Counted from the stretch's first letter, positions 46,756 to 59,375 are shown. The stretch: 64,000 nucleotides of DNA from Aldrovandia affinis (GCA_029706075.1 JAINUG010000134.1:2546001-2610000), one strand, 5' to 3'. Notes: generated from the sequence alone by a model not told the origin. Translations and numbers: made by a program.

Positions 46756-47393
46756 ATTTACATTTTAGGCATTTAGCAGATGCTCTTATCCAGGGCAACT
46801 TACAAAAAGTGCCTTTATACATGGTACGATTAATCATGGTTAGAGCAAAAGATCAGTGTAGTAACACTGCAATAGACATCATTGTTGGCAGCTGGGAGAG
46901 AAACGTTTTTTTTGGGGGGGGTTTATTACATTTTTAAACATGTAAACAGTGGTGATGGTCTGAAGAGGTGGGTTTTTAGTCTCTTGTGGAAGATGGCTCG
47001 TGATTCGATTCCTGATCGAGTGCAAAAGATCATTCCACCACCGGGGGGTCAGAACAGAGAAGAGGCGAGACCGCGAGGAATAGCTGCCGGGCACCCGAAG
47101 GGATGGAACATTCAGTTTACCAGAGGAGGCAGAGCGGAGGGTTCTGGCTGGGGTGTAGTGTATGATGAATGTATGGAGGTAGAAAGCAGCGGTTCCCCTT
47201 GCGGCCTGATATGCCAGCACCAGTGATTTAAATTTGATACATGGTGCAATACGAAGCCAGTGCATTGTGGTGAGTAGTGGAGTGACATGTGTGAACTTAT
47301 ATGTGAACAAATTGGCACACGGGGTTGATTTCACCGTACATGTGTGAGTACGGTGGATGTGCAGCTGCCCTGTAGTGTAATGCAGCAACCACA
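46756..47393 (-). mobile_element. L2-family LINE, 5'-truncated, with ORF2 C-terminus
   Basis: The minus strand encodes the C-terminal part of an L2-type reverse-transcriptase polyprotein: HVTPLLTTMHWLRIAPCIKF, SLVLAYQAARGTA, TLRSASSGKLNVPS and SSRSRLFSVLTPRWWNDL, in that order. It ends with the L2 3' signature, on plus TTTAGCAGATGCTCTTATCC at about 46771. The frame is open for about 170 residues but lacks the polymerase domain, so it is a dead 5'-truncated copy. Confidence 0.85.
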
Positions 47394-47397
47394 TCAG

Positions 47398-47833
47398 CCA
47401 GTAACTTACTCCTGCCTGATGGCTGGAGCCAAGCAGGGCTGTGCTTGATTAGTACTTGGATGGCAGATGGCCGGTCTGCTGAAAGTATTGCTTAGGGTTC
47501 AGTTGGGGGTGCTGTTCCCTCCAGACCATGGTCTTGACTCACGGTGGTCATTAAACATCCCATACCACTTATCGTAAAAGAGTAGGGGATTCCCCACTGT
47601 TATGGCCACATTCCCAGCCTGGCTCTCTTAATCTGGTCATCTAATCATCCCTTAGATTTATCTCCTTAATAAATCCCTCCCACTCCATTTTGGTTGATCT
47701 GTGATGAGATTTGTGGTGCTGTGAATCACACAGGTAAGGGCTACACATTGGTGGTTGTTAAGTTACCTCCCTTTTTGTTGACATTCTGAGCTGTGAAATC
47801 CTGAGATGAAAGGCACTGCAATCCATTGGTACT

Positions 47834-47836
<3 letters not shown>
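47398..47836 (+). mobile_element. 5S rRNA-derived SINE (SINE3 type)
   Basis: The head carries the 5S rRNA internal promoter region: GAGCCAAGCAGGGCTGTGCT, then TGATTAGTACTTGGATGGCA. The body (CATACCACTTATCGTAAAAG, CCCCACTGTTATGGCCACAT) is unrelated to 5S, and the end GAAAGGCACTGCAATCCATT runs into an ATT array, as in LINE-tailed SINEs. It is too diverged and fused to be a 5S gene. Confidence 0.8.

Positions 47837-47882
<46 letters not shown>
47837..47882. repeat. ATT array at the SINE 3' end
   Basis: About 15 ATT units directly after the 5S-SINE, likely grown from its tail. Confidence 0.9.
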
Positions 47883-47886
<4 letters not shown>

Positions 47887-47889
47887 GAC

Positions 47890-50800
47890 CGCTCTCTCTT
47901 TCTCTCTCTCTCATATCCGGAGAGATGCAATGCTATTGATAAACTGTACTCATATAAGTACTGTTTAACTGGCTTGTACACCATTATATAATTACTGTAT
48001 ATGTATGCATGCCAAATGGGGGGGGGAACAGAACCCATCTCCACCAGCGTACTACAACCTAACCTACGACCTTCGAACATGGCTGCGAATACATTAAGCT
48101 GCTCTCGTTCTAACGTGACCAAAATTCCCATTCATGAGAAAAATAAAACCGTGCGTACACTTAAATTAGCTTCAAAAACATATCAATTCTCGCTCTGAAT
48201 CTGTGTTAGAATTGTCTGAGGGGTGAAGCCTTGTGATTGACTAAAGTTTTGTAGTCAAGTAAAAAAAAAAACAGGAATGACTGAAAGCTTCTGGAGAATC
48301 AGCAAGTGGTCTGACCACAATACGCACTCTGATATTAAATGACTGCTCAAAGCAAGATATACAAAAACACAATGTATGAATTTATATGTCCAGCACCTAT
48401 AAAAAAATAATAATAGAATGTTCTCCACTGAAGCGCTGTGCAGCAACATCAAATGACTACATGCTGCAGTCTCCTGCACACTACCCTCCCCAATCTAGCT
48501 GTCTCTCAATGCTATTGGCCAACACGAGTCATGTGACCCCCCTCTTTGTGCTCTCAGATTATGTGTTTTCAAGTTTATGTTTGAAAACTCCAGCTAGAGA
48601 TAGAGGGGACACATTTAGAAATGAGCCAAGTGTATGTGCAAGAACAGAGAAGCCTTGGGCTAGTGGTGTAGTCTAGTCCTGGAGGGCCGCATGTCCACAG
48701 TTGTTTTGCTGTATGTTTCAGCACTTATGTGATTAACTTAGTTTAATTTCATTTAAAAAAACGTAAAAAAACTAAACCCTGTAGACACTGAAACCTGTAA
48801 ACTAGGACTTCCAGGGCTCATGAGATACAGTTGCACATACAGGTTTTCAAGCAGTTACTGAAACTAGGGACCTACCATTCCCTATACTATACAGCATGTT
48901 TCCAACAATCCTGATTCTATCCAATTAATCATACTCTATGGCAGGTAAAGTACTGAGGGAATTTCCCTTAGTGATAACATGACTAACTGTATAACTCAAA
49001 CTGAAAAAAAACCATGTCTACTGGGGACAACATTATATTAGAGCACTTATTCTTTTTTTTAATGAATGTACTGTAAATGTAATATTTGGAATGAATTTGC
49101 TGCAGTCCCTTTTGTTTTGTCTGTGTACGTGCTGCTTAATTTGAGCATGAATAGTACATTTCACCCACCCTGTAGGTAAATCTGTAGCCACAATTCAAAG
49201 GCAGCAATAACCCCCCCCCAAATAGTCAGGGCCCTTGTTGAAATGTGAGAGAAACCCCAGTGGTGGGATTTGTATTTTTCTCTCAGAGCCGGTACTCCAA
49301 GGCCCTCCTTTGTTCCTTCGAACTGTACAATAACGCATTGCTCCAGTCAGGCCTTGGCTGCCCCCACTCCAGCCCCAGCCGTCCCTTTTACTGAGACTGT
49401 ATTTATCTGTCTTTTTCCGTCTTTTTTTTATTATTCAATATTCCTCCTCAGAGGTCAGGTGCCGAGTGTGAAAGCGCCACTTCGCTCTTGTACAAATGGT
49501 CAATGGTCACAATGGTCAACCCCGCCCGCCTCTGCTTGATTTTGAGTCACTGCGCAGCCTCTCGCTCTTGATAAATTCCTCCATCATTGCTGCCGCCGAT
49601 GGGGTGGTGGGGCAGGGGGACGCGATCATGCCTCTGAGTTGGCTTGCCTGTCTTGCGAACAAGATAACTGAAAACAAAAGATGGAATGGAGGGATTTGAA
49701 TGAAATTCCACTCAGGTAATGGCCTTCGGGACACGGTAGAAATGGTTTCATTTTAGGGCTTCCACGGTAACAGTTACAGAAATGGAAACAGCAGAGGAAT
49801 GCGATCCGCCTAGAGCCAGTCTTGTCCTAAATAGTGATTTTTTGGAAACGTCAGAAGAGATAGCATCTCCTTTCAGAAGCAACACTGTGAATAGCCAATA
49901 GTAGTGTTATGTTTTTTGTGCTATTACTGAGATGTTTGAGGGAAATTTTAAGAATTATTGTCATGTGTGCCTGTTGGCTGTTGTCCTTCCCAGACAACAC
50001 AGGGAGCATTTTTTGTATAGTAACTGACATTGCGAGACGGTTAAATCCAGCTGAAGTCTCAACTAATCCTGGAAACATTGTATTTTCACCTGCTTTTCAC
50101 AGATATTTAAGAGAGAAAAGACAAATGTCCTCAAGTAGCTAACAAAAACATAGAAGTCTAAAAATGAATATCTAAGAATATCTGAAAATGAATAAATCAA
50201 AGATTTAAAATAATTAAAATGAAAATAGGCTATCACAAAATAAAATTGGGAATAATTAGTGATACCGTGTTGTATTGATAATTCAGCTAATTAAGAAGTT
50301 GATTGTTAATCAAGGAAAGAAAACAGACACAAATTGAGATTAATGAAACCGATCAGGTAAGGTTTCTCGCTCCTCTTTTTCCAGCCCGACAGCCACTCAC
50401 CAAAATGGGGTAAATTGAAGAAACAAAGCCATCAGCTCCTTATACTAAATGGGAACAGTGCCCTATTGTAATTTACAGTGGTCATAGACTTCACACTGCG
50501 CTGGTGTACTAATTAATCTCTCGGGTAAGCACACAAACAGCCGCTGGGCATGAGAAATCATAAATGTTGGGTGTCTGATTGAGAATGACTACAGGCGTAT
50601 GTTCTCTCCTTTACACGTTTCCAGAAAAGCCACCACAGTCTGGGCAAGATGTACTAGGTGCTGGGTTTCCATCGCTTAAAAAAACAAAGACAAAAAAAAA
50701 CAATCCCTCAGATTTCGGCTGACAATGACACCCAGCTTCCGTGAACGACTGACAATCACTCTCAGATCCAGTGAACAACTGACATTTAATATGTGCTATG

Positions 50801-51555
50801 AGTCTGCTGTCGGTTCTCTAATAGACCTTGCCCATCATGACGAGTGGTGCTGTGTGTTATTTACTCGGATGGTGAAGGACTGGCTAAGTGAATGGCGTGA
50901 GGCCCCCGCCGCAGCGGCTCGTCGGACATGAGGCGTTATCACTTTCAACTTTTCACTGGGTCAACAGTGAGCTTACCGCTCCCACTCCTGGTCAAACATA
51001 TAAATAAATACAAGGCCTGGACTTACGATGAGGACTTTGTGGGTTGATGGGAAAAGGGTAGATGCTTTGCATGTTTGTTTTTTTGCTTATCATTTGCATC
51101 ACATCATATCATTTGCATTGCATCATATTGTTCTGTGATGGCTGTGATGACTTCACGTCTTTCACATTCATGATTTGAGGCCAGAGGCATCCAATTAAGC
51201 AGAGAGAAGCATATATATATACAGTATGTGTACATGTGTATTTATACCATGGCTTGGATGAATACTCATTTCTGATTGGCTTTACACTTCTAAACAAATG
51301 TCCTTATTAAGTTACCCAAAGACACATGGTACAATAACAAGAATCACCATTAGTTTAACCCCGGAACTTCTTCTCATTTTTAGATCACGGTTCCAAATTC
51401 AAACGGATGCGGCAGCTCATCTGCAGATGTGTCAAAATTGCTGTCCAGACAATCGATCAGAAATGTGTGGGAGCTTGCTAAAGCAGCAGGACTCATTTGC
51501 TTAGATCAAGACATTGCAATAACTTAATGTAACTGTATTCTAACATACCCAGGAA
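47890..51555. other. Intronic stretch without recognised genes
   Basis: Mostly unique AT-rich sequence with A homopolymers and a C run near 49211. A segment at about 48665-48830 looks like a degenerate hAT-type repeat (TCCTGGAGGGCC on one side, AGGACTTCCAGGGC on the other) but the ends could not be fixed. Confidence 0.5.
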
Positions 51556-51559
51556 TATA

Positions 51560-51712
51560 CTGGAATATACTGTCTCGAAGGAAGCTGCCCTCGGAGACTT
51601 AGCTTGCCTTGTAGAGACGAGCAGCGAGTTTGTGTGGGGAGGGCAAATCAAATATAGGGAACTAAATTGGGAGAAAAACTGGAAAGAATCTGAAACAAAT
51701 TGAAAAAAAAAG
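51560..51712 (+). mobile_element. tRNA-derived SINE tail fragment
   Basis: Contains AGCTTGCCTTGTAGAGACGA and GTTTGTGTGGGGAGGGCAAA and ends AAATTGGGAGAAAAACTGG, the 3' part of the same family as 58804-59185. The 5' half is missing, consistent with truncated reverse transcription. Confidence 0.75.
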
Positions 51713-52422
51713 TTTGAAACTGCTTGTTTCACAGTTACGTGAAACATTTTATCATTAGTAGAAGCCTTTTGAAAGGCTGAGTTTGAACATGTGGTTTGCC
51801 ACACTGAGTCCTGCATTTAAAGTATAATTAGATTTTGAATGGGTAAAAGCATTGAGCATTCATGCAGGAAACAGGCTTTTCTCCTGTGTTCCTCTCCGGT
51901 GTGAGAGCAGGAATTGTGATTGAATGGAGCCCACCTCTCGCCTGGCAGACGCCTCACAATACTAAGCTGCCAATGTGTGCAGGTTTCATCTCACGCCCAA
52001 CGACAAAGCCATATTTCAAACTAAATAATCAAGACCGATTTCTACATTTAACAGACAATTTGGTTTCCAGTAAAACTTTCAGAAAAAAAAAATACATTTG
52101 AAAAAATCTTTGTTTCTTTTGCTTTGGCAGATATTACCTGTGGGGTATAGTTAATATGTTATTGCAGTGGTTGATCTGATCTGCAACTAACTGCTATATA
52201 ATTTTAATATCAGTCAGCAGACCTTAATGAAAACTTTGATTCACACGCTAATTATAGAAATGTGATTTATTTACTAGAGAGAGGGCAGATGGCTCCAATC
52301 AAGAGGTGAGCCACTGTCAGTGATGGCCCCCTAATCTATGATCATTTGTGAGTCACAGCTGTGATTTCATTTTGCCTTAGCGCCTGCTGAGAGTGTGTAA
52401 AAACGATGTGCAATGTAGCTAA

Positions 52423-53436
52423 GACGGATGCGTGAGGGTTGGACCCGAAATGCACGACTCAGAAACAATGACGTAAAATAAAGACCCGCAAGGGCTTTAT
52501 TAGAGGAATGTTCAGGAGACGTAGTCAAAACAAAAGCAAAGTCCAATAACCAAGAAATCAAGCCAATAACCAAAATACAGTACCGAGGCAGTCTCGAACT
52601 GGGTAAACCATGCAAAAATCCAAAACAAACCAGAGTAGCGGTCAGCGGGGCAGAGGTACAGGAGGACGGTAGGCAGGCTCGTAGTCAGGGACGGTGCAAG
52701 AGTCAAGACCGAAGTCTGCTCCGCGGGGCAAAGGCACAAAAGACAGCAGGCAAAAACTTGTGGTATAAACAGGCAGTGGTAACAAAAACGGCAGGCAGTA
52801 ACAATGGTCAATAACAGGCTTGGATCGCAACAAGAAATCAGACAATGAAAACGCTCAAGAGTGCAATAGAAAACTAGGCAACAATTTCGCAAGGACGTGA
52901 CAAAAACACTGAGCTTACATGGAGGTGTAGACAGGTGCAGACACTTAGCTTGAGAACAGAGTGAAACAGAAAACAGCTGAGGAGAGCGTGACAAGGTAAC
53001 AAGATAATTAGTCGTTGTTAGTAATGATCCTATCCTGACCTAGCGTTAGTAGATTAGTAAATCAGACATGAACTAGAAACGAAAGGAAACATTAATACAT
53101 GGTTAGCAAGTTAGTAATTAGTAAATCTCCAGCACGTCGACAATTAGAGTTACTAAATTGCCAATCGTGCTAGCAGAAACAATAAACCTATCTAATCGTT
53201 AGTAAGTTAGTAAATTAGTAAATCAGGCAAGGGGTTAGAAACAATGAGGAAGCGTGAGCGACAGCGAGAGAGAGAGAGAAAGCATGAACGCAAGATTTGC
53301 GGAAACAACATGAAAAAATGTATGCTTTAAACATGAACAGAAACGTAACATGAAAACAGAATCAAGACATGACATGAAATGAAATGTGGCATGAATGAAA
53401 CATAAAACGTGTCATGAATAACATGGAACCGTGACA
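52423..53436 (+). repeat. 1-kb unclassified interspersed repeat, copy A
   Basis: It starts GACGGATGCGTGAGGGTTGG, continues with a CAAAA-rich GGCAGGCAG-containing body and TTAGTAAATTAGTAAATCAG subrepeats, and ends about ACCGTGACA. It is nearly identical to 59376-60364 in the same orientation. Flanking octamers GTAGCTAA and GTAGCAAA match at seven of eight positions, suggesting an hAT-like insertion. It has no coding frame. Confidence 0.75.
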
Positions 53437-53439
53437 GTA

Positions 53440-56400
53440 GCAAATGGTTATCTAGCTCCTGGTTATGTATTTTGGGTAAGTGAAAGGCGACTAGGCTGAG
53501 AAGAACTCTGCAAGAGCAGGTGCCAAACTGTGCCAAACATAATTGTGTGGGAAACTCTGCAAGGCTGTTTACTAGAAAAACTGAAGTGTCTGCTCTGACA
53601 TTTCAACATGGTAAGCATCCATGTTTTATATGTTTTTGTGACTGATGAACATTTACAACCATTGGCCATTCACCCAAGCTAACATGTAGTCAACTGGTAG
53701 TAAACTGATATCTCAGACAGTGATTGTGGGGGGATGATTTTGGGAAACATGTGCAGGGCTTGTGTAGCCCATGAATAGCAGGTGAGGTGATTAGGTTGCC
53801 AGTTTGAGACAGCCAGTTTGGGAATATGAGCAGGACCCTGGGGCTTATCCCCCCTTTCTAATAGCTCTGAGATTCTGATCCCATGTGATCTGTGATCAGT
53901 TAACAGCCACACTAGCCTGCTTAAATTCCTGGCAAAAAGCTGGATCTCTACATCTGGCCACCTTACTTCCTTGCATTCCCTACCCACCTTTGATTCTCAG
54001 TTGACCTACCTGGTTAATTAAAGGTCAAATAGGTCAAATGACAAGCAAAGTGACTCAGGACATATGGCCATATCGCAGCAGTACAAATAACTAAAGGAGG
54101 CGTTAATTTGAGGTGAGAAGTGTGTATTTTCATGATGTCGGTCATTTCAAAGGCTTGCTGTGCCCAGGCTTGGGTGGGTAGAGAGGAGTATGTAATCAAG
54201 ATGCAGAAATACAACAGATTTAAATTGCAACGATCCGACTCAGTGTACCATGACTAATCTGTTTTTTGGTGGATTAACCTGTTCCATTAATGTGCGTCCC
54301 CGCCCACCCCCCTGCCTCCTCCCCCTTGCCCCTCTTCTCCCTCTCAGATATTAGATTAAAGTTTCACTCCCACATCTTAGCAGCAACAGAGATTTGTTCT
54401 AGTTGGGTACCAAGGCAATTTTGACTGTGGCTCAGGAGACTTGTGCTGAAAGCAAGCCACTGTCAGCTTCTGAGAGTCTGTGAACCCATCATTACAAACC
54501 CATTCTAATAAACCATGCCTGCTGTTCTTCCATTCACTTGTTTTTATTAGCATAGCATGTAGGCTTCACGTTAGAGGAAAGCATTCTTCATATTCTACTT
54601 AATTCATTATTATTATTACTATTATTGTATGAAACAGCTGACCTGGTGATAGGCGAGCAAGTCTTCATCAATACAAGAATGGATATTTACTCTATATTGT
54701 CAATCACTGACTTACCACTGACTTGTGCCAATCAAAAGACATTCACGGTATGACACAACACATTGCTCATATAACATCACCACTGTTAACTCATGACAGT
54801 TCCACCTATTTTGGTGAAAGTACACACAGGCATGAGATGCTATGTGATCAAAATCACGAAATGCAAGCTTATTTTTTTATTTGTATTTATTATAGATTTA
54901 GATTATTAAATTCACTATTGATTTGTAATAGATTGTGGCATAGGTTGAGCTACGGTATGTTATTAACTAGAGTTCTGGGCTAATCTTTTCTTTGCTGTTA
55001 GTATAAACACAAAGGTCATGAAGTGGCTCTAATATCTATGTAATTACACTATAACTAAAGAAGTAGGCAGGGGTTAAATTGGACAGCAAAGATCGTTCAT
55101 ATGGTGGCACAAAACCAAAAAAGAAAAAAGAATCACAAATGTAGTTTTTAACGACAAAATCTTGTTTCTTTATTGATATTTTCCATTTTGTATCATTTTC
55201 CCCAGCACAGCGTTTGCCCAAACACCATAAAACTAGGGCTCCCCCAGCCCGGGAAATCCCAATTTAACCATTGGAAGTAGGTCATGTCGGGAAGGTGCAC
55301 AGGCAGACAGAGTGGGGCCATCTTTGGCGGGTTTATGGCTCTGTGAGTGAAGCCAGGGCACTTAGGGCATTTGGCTGTGGGAGCCAGTGCCACACCCCAC
55401 AACTTCAGGGTTCTACCTATGAGTTGGAAATTATGGATCATGGAGAAAGTAATTATGGCCCGCCAGATTAAAGCGGAGGTCAACATAGTATGATTGGTCT
55501 CGTCACTTGGTAGCAATGCTCTTGAGCATATTATGCCTCTCTCGGTATAAACTAAGCTGGCCTCCCCAGGCCCTAGTGATGTTTGATATCGCCATGATTC
55601 TCAATATGAGAGGAGCATATCAATGGCAACCTTGAAAATATATCTTGTGGTAGTAAGTGACCCCATATAAAAAGGGGTTCTAAACCTGGCTTTTGCTGGA
55701 CCTTCCCCCAAATCATAAATTATGGGCTAAGAAGGAATTGAGCCAACCCTCCACCCCCTCCAAACATTTAAAGTGTGACCTGTTGGTGGCACGAGGAAGA
55801 TTTTGGGTGAATTCTACAAGTTTCCATTCCTGTACCTCTTGGAAGATCTGGTTCCAGCTGACACCTTGGCTGTATGTTTTTTCACATTTGGAGAGAGACT
55901 TCTATTTCATCTCTTTTGTGATTGTTACATGTCAATTTTATGTCTCAGATTTAGTCTGTTAAGGTTGTTGAACCTTGGACCTCTGTAGATTGGCCGTTGA
56001 ATATTTTGGCTAATTGTTGTAACTGACTAAAACAGCTGTTCATTTTAATTGAATTGTGAGTTGTATATTTTGACGAAGGTTGATCCACCAGATTGCTCTG
56101 CCTATCAATGAATTCTGTGATTTCATTGATCATTGGTATCCTGTATAGTAATTATTATATTAAATCAAATAAATATATTTTACATGTAGGATAAGTGACG
56201 GGGTTTTGACACGTAATGCCACTCATGTTCAGAATTCAGAGTGCTGAACTTTAAACAAGGGCATTTGACTGTTAAGGCTACTGGATTCAGGGAATAGATC
56301 ATTTTTACTCTAACTTCACTGTTCCGACAGTAAAGTGTACTACTGTGTATGTACCCAATGACAACTATACTTATGTGTATGTACTTACAACTATAAAAAT

Positions 56401-56895
56401 CTGTGTATAGAAATTTGAAGTGTTGTTTTCTATTTTCTAAATTAAGTCCCCACAGTCACAATTATAAGTGCTAGCTAGCTAATTATTTTTCCTTTTCATC
56501 CACAATCATGGTATGAAACATTCAAAGTTCAACATTAAACTGATTCAATTACATTTTTATAATGTAACAATGTGTACATACACAGTAGTTACACTGTACC
56601 TACTTCTGTAATCTCATATTATTTTCCAGTGCTCAAATCGGAAAGTCGCGATTCTAAGGTTTCTGTCAATGTTTTTGCCGTGTGTGTATGATAAAATCTT
56701 GCGACGTTAGAAATAGTAATATACTTTTGTTGCTGCTCAGATTGTCTGCGATCCAGTCGACCTCAGGGGGTTAAGAGGGTCTGCTAACTGCTTAAAATGT
56801 AAAAGTAACGTAAAGTAATGCTTTCGTATAAAGGACAGACACAGAACAGACCTTCATCCTCATATCAAAGCCAGAGATGGTCAATTTGTGTTTGG
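53440..56895. other. Intronic stretch without recognised genes
   Basis: Non-coding AT-rich sequence. The part 55190-55960 has several frames and unusual composition, possibly an old LINE fragment, but I see no diagnostic motif. Confidence 0.45.
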
Positions 56896-57071
56896 TGTAA
56901 TTGACCCTTCGCTAAACCACGCCCCAAAACGCAAACTGGCCAATCACAGCGGCGTGTTTTACATACTCCTACAGTTCTTCCAACATTGTTTTCCTGCCTT
57001 CCATTGAATTACACGCAAAAATTAGACATTTTCTTCATTTTTGAGCTGGTTTTGCGGATTTTTAGCAAATT

Positions 57072-57173
57072 ATGGTTAAACGTTGTGCCTGGGGCAAGTG
57101 TAACAGTGACACTCGTTACCCAGACAGGTTTGAAGGAGATATACGTTTTTTTCCCTTTATAAAACCTAAATAA
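57072..57173 (+). pseudogene. THAP-domain exon of the ISL2EU-like element
   Basis: ATG 57072 opens MVKRCAWGKCNSDTRYPDRF, then EGDIRFFPFIKPK and a stop at 57171. The spaced cysteines (CAWGKC), the DxRYP segment and the FFPF motif are the first half of a THAP zinc-binding domain, which recognises transposon ends. Beyond the stop NPEKC continues the family pattern for a few residues and then similarity is lost. In intact elements a DDE transposase would follow. The start codon sits 170 bases inside the left terminus. Confidence 0.75.
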
Positions 57174-57879
57174 AACCCTGAAAAGTGTAAGCTGAATTGC
57201 TCGCGTATACACGAAACGGTCCTAAACTTGCCTAATTCCAATCCTTTCATAACTGAAATGCCCGAAACACCTGGCGAATCTCCATTCGTCCAAGCGAATT
57301 GTTTTTTTAATCATAGCCTATATATATAATAATTACGACAGCGCAAATATTTTACTGCAAATTTGAGGCTTTGTGAAGTCTTGCCGCGGCAGATGCCAAG
57401 CTATGCCTCGTCAATACCGACTTCCACATCGCGTTAGTAAACAGTATTACGTTATACTGGTCAATAGCGAATTTATATGTCGGTGACATCACCGTGTACG
57501 CTAAACTTGAGATATCTGCTTCACGTTGGCTAGCTAGCTAGCTAGCTACCGTGTTTAAGATCAGGCCATTGTCAAGTGAGCTAGGCTCATTACTAGCTAG
57601 CACTAAATAGCTTGCTAGTTAGGTAGCCTAGTTGGGCTGCGAAAATAGTTAACCAGCGAGCTAGCAAGCAAGCTGATTTAGTAAGTTCATGAGCGATCTG
57701 GTTGGCTAGCTAGCTAGAGGATAAGGTACAAGTTAAACAGAGTAATGTCGTTACAGCACACTATAGGCGACTAATGTTACGTTAGTTAGCTAATGCTAGC
57801 TAACTTACTACTGAATGTAACGTTATATAGGCCTACTGCTTTGGCTTTTTAATGATTGTAATAGTGAATAGAGACCTAC

Positions 57880-58158
57880 CCAGCTTTACAGGAACAGTGT
57901 AACTTAATGTCGTTGTACTCTGTCTTAATCGCCCGGTGATGCGGTGGTTCCCTTTTACTCTGATCTGTAGGCTTTTGCTTCTATCTTAATTTTTTTTACG
58001 TCATTTTGTTGCTGAGTCAGTGTGATATCTTGAATATAACCTTCAAATGCATATTGTATACCCTTCTGTCTGCTTCTATCTGAAATCGCTTTTTCTATTT
58101 TCCAAAAATTGGACAATATTTCTCCAGGGAGTGCAGTTAGTGACAGTGGGAGCGCCAT
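57880..58158 (-). pseudogene. SWIM-type zinc-finger exon of the ISL2EU-like element
   Basis: From ATG 58158 on minus the protein begins MALPLSLTALPGEILSNFWK and continues through RQKGIQYAFEGYIQDITLTQ to AKAYRSE. After a one-base frame change near 57957 it reads REPPHHRAIKTEYNDIKLHC and SCKAG, then a GTAGGT donor at 57879. The CSC followed by a splice site fits the first half of a SWIM CxC...CxH finger, found in fish transposon proteins that also carry a YqaJ-type nuclease. Neither the second half of the finger nor the nuclease exon is present. Confidence 0.55.
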
Positions 58159-58439
58159 GCTGGCTCCGAAAGCTTGACGTACATAGCAACAATAACTAAG
58201 GGGGGCGTGGTTTAGCGAAGGGTCAATTGACAAGGTTGATATTATACATAAATACAGTACAAATTACAAATAACAATGGGAAAGACTTGGGAGAGATTTA
58301 AGCCAACATCTCTACCCACTAGCACTGCCGTCTATAGCAATGTGGATGATAAATATAAAATAATATAATTTAGGGGGTTGTTCTTGGTATCATCCTCTTC
58401 ATTTTTCCTCTCATTGCCAACCCCTTAGTGTGTGTGTGT

Positions 58440-58800
58440 GTGAGTGTGTATCTGCCCATTATAATCTTGCTCTCGAGTGTTTGTCCATACTGAAACATTA
58501 GCTGTCTGGTGTATCAATTGATACAAAAATGCACTGCTTTATACTGGCGGCGGTTTGGTGTAGTGTGCTGAGCTGGAAGATGGCTCCTTACTAGAAGGTT
58601 ACAGGATCAAATCCTGGCTGGGATACTTGGGAACTTGATCTGAATTGGCTCAGTAAATATCTTACTCTAAATTAAGCAGATTAGTTGAATATAGACAGAC
58701 AGTAGGCATACTGTCCATAATATGGTTTGGACAATGAAAGTATGAATTCCTTGTTGAGTTAAAAATGCAGCTTTGGACAGCTTTCTTAAAAAGGACACTT
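58440..58800 (+). mobile_element. V-SINE-like tRNA-derived fragment (about 58548-58680)
   Basis: GGTTTGGTGTAGTGTGCTGA resembles a box A region, AGGATCAAATCCTGGCTGGG a box B, and TTGGCTCAGTAAATATC the V-SINE central part. The rest of this interval is AT-rich non-coding. The fragment lies about 120 bases upstream of the full-length SINE at 58804. Confidence 0.5.
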
Positions 58801-58803
58801 TAA

Positions 58804-59185
58804 GGGGGCCTCCGATAGCGTAGTGGTCTACGAGTGTGAGCTGCCTATCACGGTCGCGACTGTACCACGACTGTACCAGACCAACCCTGGTGGGGAGAAC
58901 CGATCGGGGGCGGCGTTTGGCTGTCCACCCCGGGGGGAAGGGGGGGAGGTGAGCTGACATGAATTCACCGAGATTTGCGTAAGGGTGTATCCAGTGGGTG
59001 TCGCCACGTGGGTGGATAATTTCCACCTCGAAGGAAGTGGAGTTTGCTGCCCCCGGAAAATTAGCTTGCCATGTAGAGCGAGTTCGTGTGGGGAAGGCAA
59101 ATCAAAATAAGTAGAGGGTATAATTGACCACTGAATAGGGAGAAAAACTGGAAAAAAATCTGAAACACAATTTTTTTTTTTTTTT
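58804..59185 (+). mobile_element. tRNA-derived SINE, full-length copy
   Basis: It begins GGGGGCCTCCGATAGCGTAG (box A region), then GCTGCCTATCACGGTCGCGA, AACCCTGGTGGGGAGAACCG and the GGGGGCGGCGTTTGGCTGTC body. The tail is AGGGTATAATTGACCACTGA, GGGAGAAAAACTGG and a T-rich end. Same family as 14290-14671 in opposite orientation. A small internal duplication near the box B (CGACTGTACCA twice, 58858-58877) has altered the promoter. Confidence 0.85.
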
Positions 59186-59375
59186 AAAGCACACTTTCTA
59201 CTCCATTAGTCAATGTGTGGTTCTTGCAAAAGGCTAGGAAAGTAATTTCTATAGAGAAAATCATTTCTATAAATATGTTGTCCACTGGTGTCCATTGATC
59301 TGTCTGCACTTCCCACAGAGGGATACATTACAGGTCAGTGGGGGTTCCTGGGTGAGGAAAGTGCAGGCAAACTGA

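Larger units (their letters stand above)
56902..58225. mobile_element. ISL2EU-type DNA transposon, internally deleted
   Basis: Perfect 24-bp inverted ends start TGACCCTTCGCTAAACCACG (56902-56925 and 58202-58225) and are flanked by AT dinucleotides at 56900-56901 and 58226-58227. It carries a THAP-domain start on plus near the left end and a SWIM-type CSC exon on minus near the right end. The interior is intron-like, with CTAG repeats (57527-57548, 57700-57717). AT target duplications and two convergent genes, a THAP transposase and an accessory nuclease-type protein, are what I associate with ISL2EU elements of the PHIS superfamily. The transposase core and the remainder of both genes are gone. 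Confidence 0.75.

Noticed and set aside
47410-47480. 5S rRNA gene
   Set aside because: Only the internal promoter region matches, it is diverged, and it is fused to a SINE body with an ATT tail.
55190-55990. Possible LINE reverse-transcriptase remnant
   Set aside because: Several short frames but none contains a polymerase or endonuclease motif that I can identify.
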